Shown: positions 8,300 to 17,069 of the stretch, piece by piece
How the letters are laid out: each line of letters begins with the position of its first letter
How positions within the stretch are numbered: the first letter of the stretch is position 1
Assembly (NCBI RefSeq): GCF_014323605.1
Contig: NZ_SCMB01000001.1
Coordinates: 496,001-560,000, forward strand
Length of the DNA stretch: 64,000 nt
Origin: Lactobacillus kimbladii
GTDB taxonomy: Bacteria > Bacillota > Bacilli > Lactobacillales > Lactobacillaceae
Direction of reading: 5' to 3'
Position numbers and translations under genes: made by a program
Notes under the pieces: generated by a model
Database searches by the model: none
The model's input: the letters and a program-made list of their open reading frames with translations, nothing else
What the model was told of the DNA's origin: nothing

Positions 8300-8588
8300 G
8301 CTAATCACTTTTTGCTTCTGTTTTAAAAACATTTCTTTGCGTTGTTCAATTTCTATCAATACCATTCTCAGCTAGTTTAAGATACTTTTTGATTTCCTTA
8401 AGCGGCATTCCCGTTTTTCTTAGATAAATAATTGTACTAATCACTATCAGATCATTTGGTTCAAATTCACGAATTCCATTTTCGTCACGTTTAACAAATT
8501 TTAATAAACCAATTTTTTCATAGTAGCGTAAAGTATATGTACTAATTCCCAGCAATTCGCTGACATCTTTAATTCTAAATTTTTTCAT
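8300..8588 (-). pseudogene. MerR-family regulator, frameshifted
   Basis: The N-terminal HTH is intact (FRIKDVSELLGISTYTLRYY, then YEKIGLL) and continues to GIDR. There one extra A in an A-run near 8350 shifts the frame and a stop follows after 80 aa. In the next frame the expected dimerisation helix continues (IEQRKEMFLKQKQKVIS) until about 8300, after which similarity ends. MerR regulators are normally about 120-140 aa. The two adjacent genes it would have controlled (NAD-binding protein and Zn-ADH) are also broken, so the whole unit appears to be decaying. An 80-aa HTH-only protein could still be made. Confidence 0.8.
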
Positions 8589-8744
8589 TAGTATCTCCTT
8601 TTTAGCAACTTCACCAAGACAGGATAAAGCACTTATTTTTTATATTTCACTCTCAACTAAACTAAACGACATTTATTAAAAAATTTGACTTAGAGTTACT
8701 CGAACCCACTATACTGAACATTAATTACAAAAAGGGGTGTAATT

Positions 8745-9390
8745 ATGAATTTCTTAATTTTAGCGGCTAATGGTCAAATAGCTCGAATCGTTGAAAGCAG
8801 AATATTATCTGAAGATACTTTTAAAGATATCAAATTGACTCTGGGTTTGCGCAATCCACATCGCTTATGTTCATTGGGATCCAGAGCCCAAATAATGGAA
8901 GTTGATTTAACTGACAATCAGGCCGTTAATAAAGCTATGCATAAACAAGATATAGTTTTCGTAGACGTTGTAGATCACACTAAAGACAATATCATTACTA
9001 AAAACGTAATTGAAGCAATGAAAGTTAACCATGTTTCACGTGTAATTTTTGCTAACATTCTGGGTATATATAACGAAGTTGGAGGTGAATTTGGCCGGTG
9101 GAATCATCAATTTGTTATGCCGGGACTACAGGCTGCCATTAACTCGGACAAACTTTTAGCAAGATCTGGCTTGCATTATACTACTTTACGTTTACCCTGG
9201 CTCAACGATCGTAATGAAATCAAATATTCTATTACTACTCATAATGAACCTTATATTGGTGTTTCAGTTTCACGCAAAAGCATTTGCAGACGTAATTTTA
9301 AAAATTGTGCGCAATCCTGCATTATATGATAATGACAGCATTGGAATTGCCGATCCAGATACACAGGGAAAAGATCGGCCTGTTTACTAA
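8745..9390 (+). pseudogene. NAD(P)-binding (NmrA/epimerase-like) protein, frameshifted near its C-terminus
   Basis: The open part is 194 codons from ATG 8745 (upstream AAGGGG). It has a Rossmann start (FLILAANGQIARIV), VDLTDN and YTTLRLPWL, as in SDR-a NAD(P)H-binding proteins. At 9283-9285 one extra T shifts the frame. In the restored frame the normal ending continues as ADVILKIVRNPALYDNDSIG and GKDRPVY, then a TAA at 9388-9390. It stands divergent to the broken merR, a common regulator-target pair in lactobacilli. The truncated product loses only about 35 residues and could retain some fold. Confidence 0.85.
9032..9047. other. weak parS-like site
   Basis: 13 of 16 positions match TGTTTCACGTGAAACA, with the CACGTG centre intact. 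It lies inside the NAD-binding pseudogene and may be coding coincidence. Confidence 0.25.
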
Positions 9391-9403
9391 AGAATTAGTA
9401 TAA

Positions 9404-9725
9404 ATGAAAGCAGGAGCATTTATTAAACTAATCAAAGTGAATTAAAAGAATGTCCTATGCCCAAACTTCAACCAGAAAATGATGCAATTTTAAAAGTTGT
9501 TCGTTCCTCTGTATGCGAATCTGATTTATGGTGATTCTGTGGTATATCAAAATTTCTGCAAATTTAACTACGAAGCATGAAACATTGAGCATTGTTGAAA
9601 AAGTGGGCAAAAATATTGTTGATATTCAGCTGGAGTCTTTATTATTACATCATTTACACATGGTCGTGGTCAATGTTCAAACTGTTTAGCAGGATTCAAT
9701 GGTAATTGTCTCAATAAAAGTCATT
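9404..9725 (+). pseudogene. zinc-dependent alcohol dehydrogenase remnant
   Basis: Translated fragments in shifting frames give MKAGAFIK, then CPMPKLQPENDAILKVVRSS, then HETLSIVEKVGKNI, then CSNCLAGFNGNCLNK. This is the GroES-like N-terminal half of a medium-chain Zn-ADH including its structural-zinc Cys cluster. At least three frame changes and stops are present, and the Rossmann half is missing. It starts 14 bases after the NAD-binding pseudogene and was probably in the same MerR-controlled operon. Confidence 0.75.
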
Positions 9726-10352
9726 TAGAAATAGCGATTATCAGTCAGACTATTTTAATTTTCATTACGCTAACTGGGTATTACTCAAAATATCGAGGAA
9801 GCGTCCATATTATAATTATGTTTCACATGAAACAAGAATTGACTATCATGCATCAATCAAACGATAAAAGTCTGTATAATCTGTAATTCTTTAACTGATA
9901 TATTTTTTACCTTTCCAGCAAACAAGTAGCTGACTATTACTGAGTTTAACTGCATTTACAAACCAAACTTTTGCCAGTATCTACTGAAAAATTGATTCTG
10001 TCAAATGATAAATATGTAATTTAGTAATTGTTTTTATTATAAAAGCATTTCAATTATTTACTTTAATTTAAATATTAGCTTGATCTGGTAGTACCTTTTT
10101 CAATATTTATAATATACATTATCTTAAACGTATATAAAATATTGATATAATTATCATAGGATAAATAATATTTACATTAAATTAATCACTTGCTTATGAT
10201 TAAATTTTTTATATAATTTAAAAGGTACCGGTACAAAAATTAAAAAGCAAAGGAATGATTAATTTCAAATTAATAAAATGACAATCTCAGAAGTAACTGC
10301 CTTAGCTTTAAGTCCAGTTGCAATTTTTATATTTTAAAAATAGAGTGTAATT
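9726..10352. other. 627-bp gene-poor, very AT-rich gap
   Basis: It contains a parS-like palindrome at 9819-9834, a palindrome GTACCGGTAC at about 10224-10233 and a possible 19-codon hydrophobic ORF at 10278-10337 (MTISEVTALALSPVAIFIF) without a well-placed ribosome site. The left part is probably further ADH debris. No other gene is visible. Confidence 0.5.
9819..9834. other. parS-like site
   Basis: TGTTTCACATGAAACA matches the ParB consensus TGTTTCACGTGAAACA at 15 of 16 positions. Intergenic. Confidence 0.6.
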
Positions 10353-10619
10353 ATGGAAACAAATAAACAAAAACTAACAGCAAATCAAAAAAGATTAAGA
10401 AGTAAGCCCAAACACTTTAAACTTTATCAGTTTTTGGTATACTTTTTCTCCATAATGATAAGCAGCATTTTGGTTGAAAAATTTTTACCGAATTGTTGGC
10501 CATTTTGGGCTAGTGGTAGGAATCTTCTGCTATTCTTAATTTGTATTGCAATATATTTTATATTTTTTACTTTTACAGATAAAGCTCTTAACTATTTCTG
10601 TTTTAAAAACAACTTTTAA
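10353..10619 (+). CDS. small hypothetical membrane protein
   Basis: 88 aa. A basic N-terminus (KQKLTANQKRLRSKPKHFK) is followed by two hydrophobic segments around residues 27-45 and 55-75. No family recognised. The start ATG lies after a weak purine-rich stretch, and a strong terminator follows 16 bases after the stop, which supports a real transcription unit. Confidence 0.6.
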   Translation: METNKQKLTANQKRLRSKPKHFKLYQFLVYFFSIMISSILVEKFLPNCWPFWASGRNLLLFLICIAIYFIFFTFTDKALNYFCFKNNF

Positions 10620-10634
10620 ACTATAATTTCGGGT

Positions 10635-10673
10635 GCAGATAAATCATCAAAATGTGATTTATCTGCTTTTTTA
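10635..10673 (+). terminator. strong intrinsic terminator
   Basis: GCAGATAAATCA pairs with TGATTTATCTGC across an 8-nt loop and is followed by six T. Confidence 0.9.
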
Positions 10674-10870
10674 GTAATTTCAATAATTTATTTTTTCTTT
10701 TCGTCCAAATATCAATACCTACCCTCTAGTAACATATTTTGATAGAAAAAATTATAAAATGCGAACTTTAATAACACAAGCTAATATTTTTGTTCTTGCA
10801 TAGTTGCTAATTTTATTTTATTCTTATTATTGTCACATATGATAATAATAAAACAAAAAGTGAGGATACA

Positions 10871-12136
10871 ATGTCAAGTTTTCAAAAATACTATGCTGAA
10901 CTAGCTGAAACTGCTGATTTTTTACTTCATAATCCAGAGCTTGGTTACAAAGAATTTAAAACATCTAAAAAGATCGAAGATGAAATTCACAAAATTAGTC
11001 CTGAGTTAAAAGTCGAACATTATCTAGATACTGGTTTAAAAGTAGCATTAACTAATGGTAGCCAGAAAACTATTGGAATTATCGCTGAAATAGACTCACT
11101 CTATCAGCCTAATCACAAACTAGCAGATGCAAATACCGGCGCTGCGCAAGCTTGTGGTCATTACACCCAAGTCACTACTGCACTTGCAATCTTGAATGAA
11201 GTAATTAGCAATCAGCGACTTGAAGATTTTGGTGCTAATCTAGCATTTATCTTCACCCCTTCAGAAGAATTTGTTGATCTTGCCTGGAGAAAACAAGAAA
11301 AGGAGGCAGGTAAACTAGATTACTTCGGTGGCAAACAAGAAGCTATTAAACTTGGCATTTTTGACGATATTGACTATTGTGTTTCAGTTCATGCGATAGG
11401 TGAAGACTTTGATGAACGAACTATCGAAATTAATTGTGATCTTGCAGGCTTTAATTTTGAATATTTCGATTTTTATGGCAAGGCAAGTCATGCGGCTTTC
11501 GCCCCAGATGCAGGTATTAATGCTCAAAGCATAGCAACATTATTTAATACCGCTTTAGCTCTGCAACGTCAGCAAGTTAAAGATCCCAATCGCATAAGAT
11601 TTAATCCAGTAATTGTTGGCGAAAATCATGAATCAATTAATGTTATTCCTGATCACATTAAAATGGGGACAGACTTACGATTTTTTGACATAGATAACGC
11701 ACAAAAACTAATGAATCGTTTTAAACAGGCAGCAGAAGGCTGTGCTTCAGCACTTGGCGGCTCAGTTGAGTCTGAAAGGCAAGTTGGCTACTTACCTCTG
11801 ATCTCAAGTAAAAGTATGAGCGCTATTGTGAAAGATGTCTTCTCTGCAGATGAAAAAATTACCGGTTTAATCGAAAATCGGGGCTACACAATGGCGGCAG
11901 GTGATATTGGGGATGTCAGTTTTTTAATACCAACCATTCAAATCGGTTATGGTGGTTGGAACGGAACCATTCATGGTGATGACTTTACTCTAGTTGATCC
12001 TGAATTTGTACTAGCAATTTTCCCTGAATTTGTCTTTAGCAGTATTCTTAAGATTTCAAATAACTTAGATCAGGTAAAAACTTATAAGAAAACAAAAGAA
12101 GAATATCTTACTGAATTAGAAAAGATGGCAAAATAA
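10871..12136 (+). CDS. M20-family amidohydrolase (AbgB-like)
   Basis: 421 aa. Family motifs are NPELGYKEF near the N-terminus, CGHYTQVTTAL (metal-binding Cys/His), TPSEEF (catalytic and metal Glu) and GKASHAAFAPDAGINA (dimerisation-domain His). This is the M20D amidohydrolase pattern of p-aminobenzoyl-glutamate, indole-amide or N-acyl-amino acid hydrolases. It acts in the cytosol on an acylated amino acid or dipeptide. GAGG precedes the ATG. It is followed after a single base by a DUF3100 membrane gene and then by a second membrane gene, suggesting a dedicated uptake-and-cleavage operon. Confidence 0.88.
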   Translation: MSSFQKYYAELAETADFLLHNPELGYKEFKTSKKIEDEIHKISPELKVEHYLDTGLKVALTNGSQKTIGIIAEIDSLYQPNHKLADANTGAAQACGHYTQVTTALAILNEVISNQRLEDFGANLAFIFTPSEEFVDLAWRKQEKEAGKLDYFGGKQEAIKLGIFDDIDYCVSVHAIGEDFDERTIEINCDLAGFNFEYFDFYGKASHAAFAPDAGINAQSIATLFNTALALQRQQVKDPNRIRFNPVIVGENHESINVIPDHIKMGTDLRFFDIDNAQKLMNRFKQAAEGCASALGGSVESERQVGYLPLISSKSMSAIVKDVFSADEKITGLIENRGYTMAAGDIGDVSFLIPTIQIGYGGWNGTIHGDDFTLVDPEFVLAIFPEFVFSSILKISNNLDQVKTYKKTKEEYLTELEKMAK

Positions 12137-12137
12137 A

Positions 12138-12956
12138 ATGAAATATTTAAAAGCATATGGCCCGCTAATCATTTTAGTGTTGTTAATAGATACAGTTTCT
12201 GAAATGATTAGTACCCAAGTATTTAAAATCGGCAAAATTGAAATCTCTATCTTACCTCTAGTATTTGCGGTAATTATTGCCATTTTAGTTTATTTAATCC
12301 CAGCAAAATCTATCAAAAAACTCTATAACGATAAAAGGGTACAATTTGCCGGTAAATACATGATTCTTATCATGTTGCCTTTAATGGCACGGTATGGGGC
12401 AAATGTGGCTCCTAAAATCAACGAAATTATTTCTGTTGGTTGGGTTTTTCTAGTCCACGAATTAGGTAATTTAGGCACGATTATCTTCGGTTTACCTGTA
12501 GCGCTATTACTTGGCTTAAGAGAAGAAGCTATAGGTTCAACCTTAGGTTTAGGCCGTGAAGGTGAACTAGCATATATTAGTGAAAAATACACGCTAAATT
12601 CCCCTGAGGGTCGTGGCGTGCTCGGAATTTATTTAATTGGTACCATTTTTGGTTCAATTATCTTTTCAATCCTTGCTCCACTTCTTCTAGGAATGGGCTT
12701 TAACTATAAAGCTGTTGCAATGAGTGCTGGTGTTGGTTCTAGTTCAATGATGACTGCAGCTTCATCGTCTTTAGCAGCTTTGGTACCAAAACACAGCGAC
12801 ACTATTTTGTCCTTTGCCGCGGCCAGTCAGTTACTAACTAGTTTTATTGGCACTTATATCATGTACTTCCTGGCAGTGCCTCTGCAAAGATTCATGTACA
12901 CACACATCACCAGCCTACTAGACAAAAAGAAAGAAGTTTATCCAGATCATGACTAA
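12138..12956 (+). CDS. DUF3100 multi-pass membrane protein
   Basis: 272 aa with about seven to eight hydrophobic segments. A conserved polar block GLREEAIGSTLGLGREGELA in the middle and the segment MSAGVGSSSMMTAASSSL are typical of DUF3100. The function is unknown. Its place directly behind an M20 hydrolase (1 bp) and overlapping the next membrane gene by 8 bp points to a two-subunit transporter for the hydrolase substrate. That is inference. Confidence 0.75.
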   Translation: MKYLKAYGPLIILVLLIDTVSEMISTQVFKIGKIEISILPLVFAVIIAILVYLIPAKSIKKLYNDKRVQFAGKYMILIMLPLMARYGANVAPKINEIISVGWVFLVHELGNLGTIIFGLPVALLLGLREEAIGSTLGLGREGELAYISEKYTLNSPEGRGVLGIYLIGTIFGSIIFSILAPLLLGMGFNYKAVAMSAGVGSSSMMTAASSSLAALVPKHSDTILSFAAASQLLTSFIGTYIMYFLAVPLQRFMYTHITSLLDKKKEVYPDHD

Positions 12957-13434
12957 AGAAAACAATTTATATGAATTATTTAAAGATGCTGTCATTCTTT
13001 TACTTAGTGTTAGCTTAGTATTATTTGTTCAATGGGTTAAATTAATTAGAAATCCCAAAAGCACACCAATTACTACTGACACATTCATTGGTTTAGGTAT
13101 GTTATGGCTTTTTTCGCTATTAGGCATAGTTATTAGTATGCTGATGAAAAAAGTACCTTGGAAAATCATTCAGGGCTTTCCTATTATAGGTTGGGTTTCA
13201 ATTGTTTCTTTAATTTTTTGTTTGCTTAGTCCCTACTGCGTTCGCGTTATCAATGCTGTAGACTTTTTGTCACTAACAACCTCTGTTCTAGCATTTGCTG
13301 GAATATCAGTTACCCACCGTTTGAAAGAACTGACTAAAATATCCTGGAAGATTTTAATCGTCGCAATTTTTGTTTTCTTTGGTATGTACTTTATGGACAC
13401 CTTAATCTCACAAATTGCCCTTAATCTTAGTTAA
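12949..13434 (+). CDS. hypothetical membrane protein, partner of the DUF3100 protein
   Basis: 161 aa with five hydrophobic segments. Its ATG lies inside the 3' end of the DUF3100 gene (8-base overlap), so translation is coupled. No known family recognised. The small-plus-large overlapping membrane gene pair resembles LrgA/LrgB or MadL/MadM-type split transporters in layout only. A terminator follows at 13454-13493. Confidence 0.7.
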   Translation: MTKENNLYELFKDAVILLLSVSLVLFVQWVKLIRNPKSTPITTDTFIGLGMLWLFSLLGIVISMLMKKVPWKIIQGFPIIGWVSIVSLIFCLLSPYCVRVINAVDFLSLTTSVLAFAGISVTHRLKELTKISWKILIVAIFVFFGMYFMDTLISQIALNLS

Positions 13435-13453
13435 AAGTATTTTTTGAAAAGCT

Positions 13454-13493
13454 AAAAGTCGCCATAACTGCAATTAGTTTAAGCGGCTTTTTC
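13454..13493 (+). terminator. terminator of the M20-DUF3100 operon
   Basis: AAAAGTCGC pairs with GCGGCTTTT (one G.U) and is followed by a T-run. Confidence 0.7.
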
Positions 13494-13761
13494 TTTGTGC
13501 ACATATATATTTTTATAAAAATTGAAAGACTAGCTATACACAGTCAATTTGAAAGGCACAACTGCAGTAACTTAGAAACTAGGCCTGATTAACTACTTTT
13601 TTAGTTTTGTTGGCATTATATTCAATTTTAAAAACACCAGTAATTTACTTCAATATAAGCTGGTTAATTCATATCTGCATAGACTGAGTTTGAGGATATA
13701 TTTTATACCTGAACAGTAAATCCTTTTAACCGATTTATCCAGGTATTAACCAATTTGGCAA

Positions 13762-13777
13762 TATTTCCCAGGAAATA
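13762..13777. other. Noc-binding-site-like palindrome
   Basis: TATTTCCCAGGAAATA, one mismatch from the perfect 16-mer seen at 3446 and 39240. Intergenic. Confidence 0.55.
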
Positions 13778-13820
13778 TAACATAATTGCCTACTTTAACT
13801 ATTTAGCTCGTTACTTTTTC

Positions 13821-13836
13821 AGTTTCACATGAAACA
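13821..13836. other. parS-like site
   Basis: AGTTTCACATGAAACA, 14 of 16 to the ParB consensus. Intergenic, 43 bp from the Noc-like site. Confidence 0.55.
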
Positions 13837-13867
13837 ATATGATTTTTAGAAACATATAGTTTCAACA

Positions 13868-14941
13868 TCAGTAAGGATTAAAAAATACTATAAATATTTT
13901 TGATACGCTTAAAATTTTTAGGCAATAAAAAACGACTATGATAATTACCATAGTTGTCTTTTTAAAGCTCTCAAGCCAAATTAAGTATGTTGCTGCGCCT
14001 GTAACTACTTTGACTTGCGGAAGATTCTTATTGATGAACTCTTCAGCATAAGTGAAATTTACATTTAGCTGCTTAATTAATGCCTCTAGCCAGTCATGAC
14101 CATGTTCATAGGCAGCAATTGTTCCAGGTATAGCTAGCAAATTTGGTTCAGCTACCTCATCACTATTAAGGCCGCGATTAACCATAGCGCGCAAATTACT
14201 ATTTGGTACAATCGCTGTTGCTGCGTGTAGTGCAGCAACGTTAAAAGTTTTACTAGGTGAAACTAATGAAATGACATTTTCGCGTGCAGGACCATTTACT
14301 GAAAAAGTTGGGGTATAATCTGGTCCTTTGCGTACCAAGTCGCCATGAATTTCATCAGACAAAAGTATGACATGATGCTGATAACATAGTTCTGCAACTT
14401 TTTGTACCTCTTCTTGAGTCCATACCTTTCCAATAGGATTATGCGGATTACAAAAAATCATTAGTGTTGTCAAAGGTAAAGCTAATTTCTGTTCGAGATC
14501 ATCCCAGTTGATTGCATAATTTTCACCATCAAATTGCAAGTCATTGGATAAAACATGTCGACCATTATTTTCAATTGAATTGTAGAAAACATTATATACG
14601 GGAGCTTGGACTAAAACGTTATCGCCAATGTGGGAAACCCGCCGTACAATTGCAGAAATTGCGGGTACTACCCCAGTAGTAAAAATCAGCCATTCCTGCT
14701 GAGGCCGATGACCATGTTCTTTTTCGTACCAGTCCGCCACTGCTTTAAAATAGTCATCTTCAGGCCACTCGTAGCCAAAAACACCGAGATCAACTTTCCT
14801 TTTCATTGCGGCAATTATTTCCGGTGCTGTTTTAAAATCCATATCAGCGATTGACATCGGTAAATCGCCCTTTTTGACATGCCATTTGACTGAATCTGTA
14901 TTGCTTCTATCTGGTGCATTAACAAAATCAAACTTATCCAT
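13868..14941 (-). pseudogene. MalY/PatB-type C-S lyase (aminotransferase fold), 3' end deleted
   Basis: 357 codons. Homology to class I/II aminotransferases of the MalY/PatB (cystathionine beta-lyase) group runs to about residue 324. It includes NPHNP at 166, Asp196 in SDEIHGD and the PLP lysine Lys231 in SPSKTF. After IWLE the sequence becomes a hydrophobic nonsense tail that reads straight through an intrinsic terminator (13926-13965). The family needs about 55-60 more residues, including the C-terminal Arg that binds the substrate carboxylate. The product is therefore probably inactive. It sits 5 bp downstream of the DUF3737 gene, in one operon. Confidence 0.8.
13926..13965 (-). terminator. 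terminator fused into the lyase reading frame
   Basis: Minus strand: AAAAAGACAACTATG pairs with CATAGTCGTTTTTT. It lies inside the out-of-family tail of the lyase ORF, marking the deletion junction. Confidence 0.75.
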
Positions 14942-14946
14942 GATAT

Positions 14947-15837
14947 TTAGTCCTTCGGTTTCTGATTTTCATCTGAATGATTAACTTTCGCATCAATTTT
15001 AGCACAATCAATTTCAGTTTCACTAGGAGTTATTTTTTGAGGATCTAAAATTAATTTACCAATTGCAGGAGCAGAAATTTTACCAGAAATGGGATTTTTC
15101 ACACTGTCAATTTTGCTGGAAACCGTAGCATTAATATTAGAAACGTATTCAAAGGCTAAGTCAGTATGAATTAAACTGGTATTTTTCAATTCCAGATGGT
15201 CGGTATAATTAAGTCCCTGGTCGCTTTCAATTTTACAATTGATAAATTTGATATTTTGTCCGTTCCACGCCAAATATTCACCATCTATTATTGAATCGTA
15301 CACAGTAACATTTTCACAGTTCCAAAAGGCATCTTTAGAAATAAAAGTGGAATGATGTACTTCAACATTTTGGGCACCATCAAAAGCATAATTACCAATA
15401 ATACTAACGTGATCAAGATAGATGTTTTGACTGTCTTTACCAAAATAGTCACCGTTAACTTGGCTATTGGTAATCCTAATATCTTTACAGGTCCACATTG
15501 TTTCTGCAGCATTAGCAAAATGAACATGATCTAGGACTATTTTTTCTGCTCTTCTAAATATTTTTGGAGCCTGCAAAGCCGAATTTTTAACAGCAATATT
15601 TTTGGTATACCAAATACCACTGCGAGCCATAGTTTCAAATACAGTATTATCCACATTAATGTCCTTGTCGTACCATAATGGATACTTCCATTTAAAGATA
15701 GAATCCTTGATATCAATTTTGCTGGCTTCCTTAAGCGGCGACTCACCTTCACCAAAAGTTATTCCTTCCAGCTGTGAATCTTTTAGTCCAAAAAGAATTC
15801 TTTCACCTTCAAAAAAATGATTTTTGATAATATTCAT
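14947..15837 (-). CDS. DUF3737 right-handed beta-helix-like protein
   Basis: 296 aa. Regular repeats of the type 'xxIxNSxxxxxxF / xxVxxSxxxxxxA' run through most of the length (KNIAVKNSALQAPKIF, ENVTVYDSIIDGEYLAW). This is the pectate-lyase-like solenoid expected for DUF3737. The opening FFEGERILFGLKDSQLEGITF is typical of the family. There is no signal peptide, so it is cytosolic. Function unknown; the family is often found beside a MalY-type aminotransferase, as here. The start is preceded by only a weak purine stretch. Confidence 0.85.
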   Translation of the reverse strand: MNIIKNHFFEGERILFGLKDSQLEGITFGEGESPLKEASKIDIKDSIFKWKYPLWYDKDINVDNTVFETMARSGIWYTKNIAVKNSALQAPKIFRRAEKIVLDHVHFANAAETMWTCKDIRITNSQVNGDYFGKDSQNIYLDHVSIIGNYAFDGAQNVEVHHSTFISKDAFWNCENVTVYDSIIDGEYLAWNGQNIKFINCKIESDQGLNYTDHLELKNTSLIHTDLAFEYVSNINATVSSKIDSVKNPISGKISAPAIGKLILDPQKITPSETEIDCAKIDAKVNHSDENQKPKD

Positions 15838-16137
15838 TCCGATCTCTTTTCTCTTTTGTATTTTTGAAATTTTTAATTTTTTGTATTATTACTAGGGAAA
15901 AACCCTAATTCTTTATTATCCTCTAAAAAGCTTTTAACTTAAAATGCTATTTGATTAGGTTCCTTTATTACAAATAGTTATGACAAGCATATCATTGGCT
16001 CCGTATGTATTTTATCATTTAGTTAAAAACTCATTGTATATTTGCAAGCTACATGATAAGGCTATTAAATAATTATTACATTTATTATCAAATTCAAATC
16101 AAATTTTATTGCTATCTATGTAGAAAGGCCATCTAAT
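15838..16137. other. 300-bp promoter gap, no gene seen
   Basis: AT-rich region between the divergent DUF3737 gene and the bgl/PTS fusion. AGGGAAAAACCCT at about 15893 is a small hairpin. No LicT/BglG-type antiterminator (RAT) element was recognised. Confidence 0.4.
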
Positions 16138-16980
16138 ATGGAAGACATTAACTATAGTAAAAATTACTTACTTGGAGGAGCAATTGCGTGTTCTCAAGCA
16201 GATGGAGGCTTTCAAGAAGGCGGCAAAAGAATTTCTACGCAAGATTTACGCTACCTAGATCCTAGCTGAACGCCTGAGCAAATTGAAGATAAGCATCAAA
16301 ATAATCCTTTTTCACAAGAAGAATTTGATCAAGCATTAAAAGATCAGGGAACAAAATATTATACCCTCAGAAGAGGTATTGATTTCTATCATCATTATAA
16401 AGAAGATATAAAAATGCTGGCAGAAGTGGTAATAGCAGCTTTCTTAACTAGTGCTCTAGTTACAGTTATTTTAGGTGGAAAAGTTGCTCAAAAAGGTGAA
16501 ACAAAATCCAGCTCACCAGAAAGCATGACTTTTAGTACTCCTGCTGCCGGAGTTGTAATTCCATTGGGAGATGTAGCTGATTCGGTTTTTGCTAGCAAAA
16601 GTATGGGTGAAGGTTTTGCAATTAAGCCTTCTGAAGGCAGCATTTATGCTCCAGTTTCAGGTAAAGTCACTATGTTGGCAGAAATAAAGCATGGTATCGG
16701 TATCACCACAAATAATGGACTAGAAGTTTTAATACATTTAGGAATTGATACAGTTGAACTAAAAGGCAATCCTTTTAAGCTTTTTATTAAAAAAGGTGAT
16801 GAAGTAGCTTCCGGTCAAAAAATTGCATTCATGGATATTAAGCAAGTTAAAGACAGTGGCAAAGATCCAACTGTCATCGTGGTAATCACAAATTCAAAAG
16901 ACAAGGTTAAGAATATTAAATACACACTGACAAATAAACCTGCCGCAGATTTCGACGAGATAATGTCTGTGCAATTATAG
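16138..16980 (+). pseudogene. deletion fusion: 6-phospho-beta-glucosidase N-terminus joined in frame to PTS EIIC tail and EIIA(Glc) domain
   Basis: From ATG 16138 the frame gives a GH1 6-phospho-beta-glucosidase start (YLLGGAIACSQADGGFQEGGK) with one in-frame TGA at 16267-16269. It then continues through the GH1 motif RRGIDFYHHYKEDIKMLAE. Right there it changes to the last EIIC helix of a beta-glucoside PTS permease (VVIAAFLTSALVTVILGGK). A linker and a full EIIA(Glc) domain follow. From an internal ATG at 16414 the downstream part is 188 aa and both EIIA histidines are present (His93 in KHGIG, His108 in LIHLG). A free EIIA could therefore still be made and phosphorylated. An ancestral bglB-bglP pair lost everything between. 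Confidence 0.88.
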
Positions 16981-17002
16981 AATTAAGAATTTAATATACA
17001 TC

Positions 17003-17042
17003 AAAAACGTGATTCTGTTTTTATAACAGGATCACGTTTTTA
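17003..17042. terminator. bidirectional terminator
   Basis: AAAAACGTGAT and ATCACGTTTTT arms with an inner CTGTT/AACAG pair. It serves both the EIIA fusion (+) and the TSUP gene (-) converging on it. Confidence 0.9.
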
Positions 17043-17069
17043 TTCTAATAAACCATATTTTTTTAGGAC

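Larger units (their letters stand above)
13435..13867. other. 433-bp intergenic region with two chromosome-organisation-type sites
   Basis: It holds the terminator at 13454-13493, a Noc-like palindrome at 13762-13777 and a parS-like palindrome at 13821-13836, 43 bp apart. No gene was seen. Part of it probably replaced the missing 3' end of the lyase gene next door. Confidence 0.6.
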
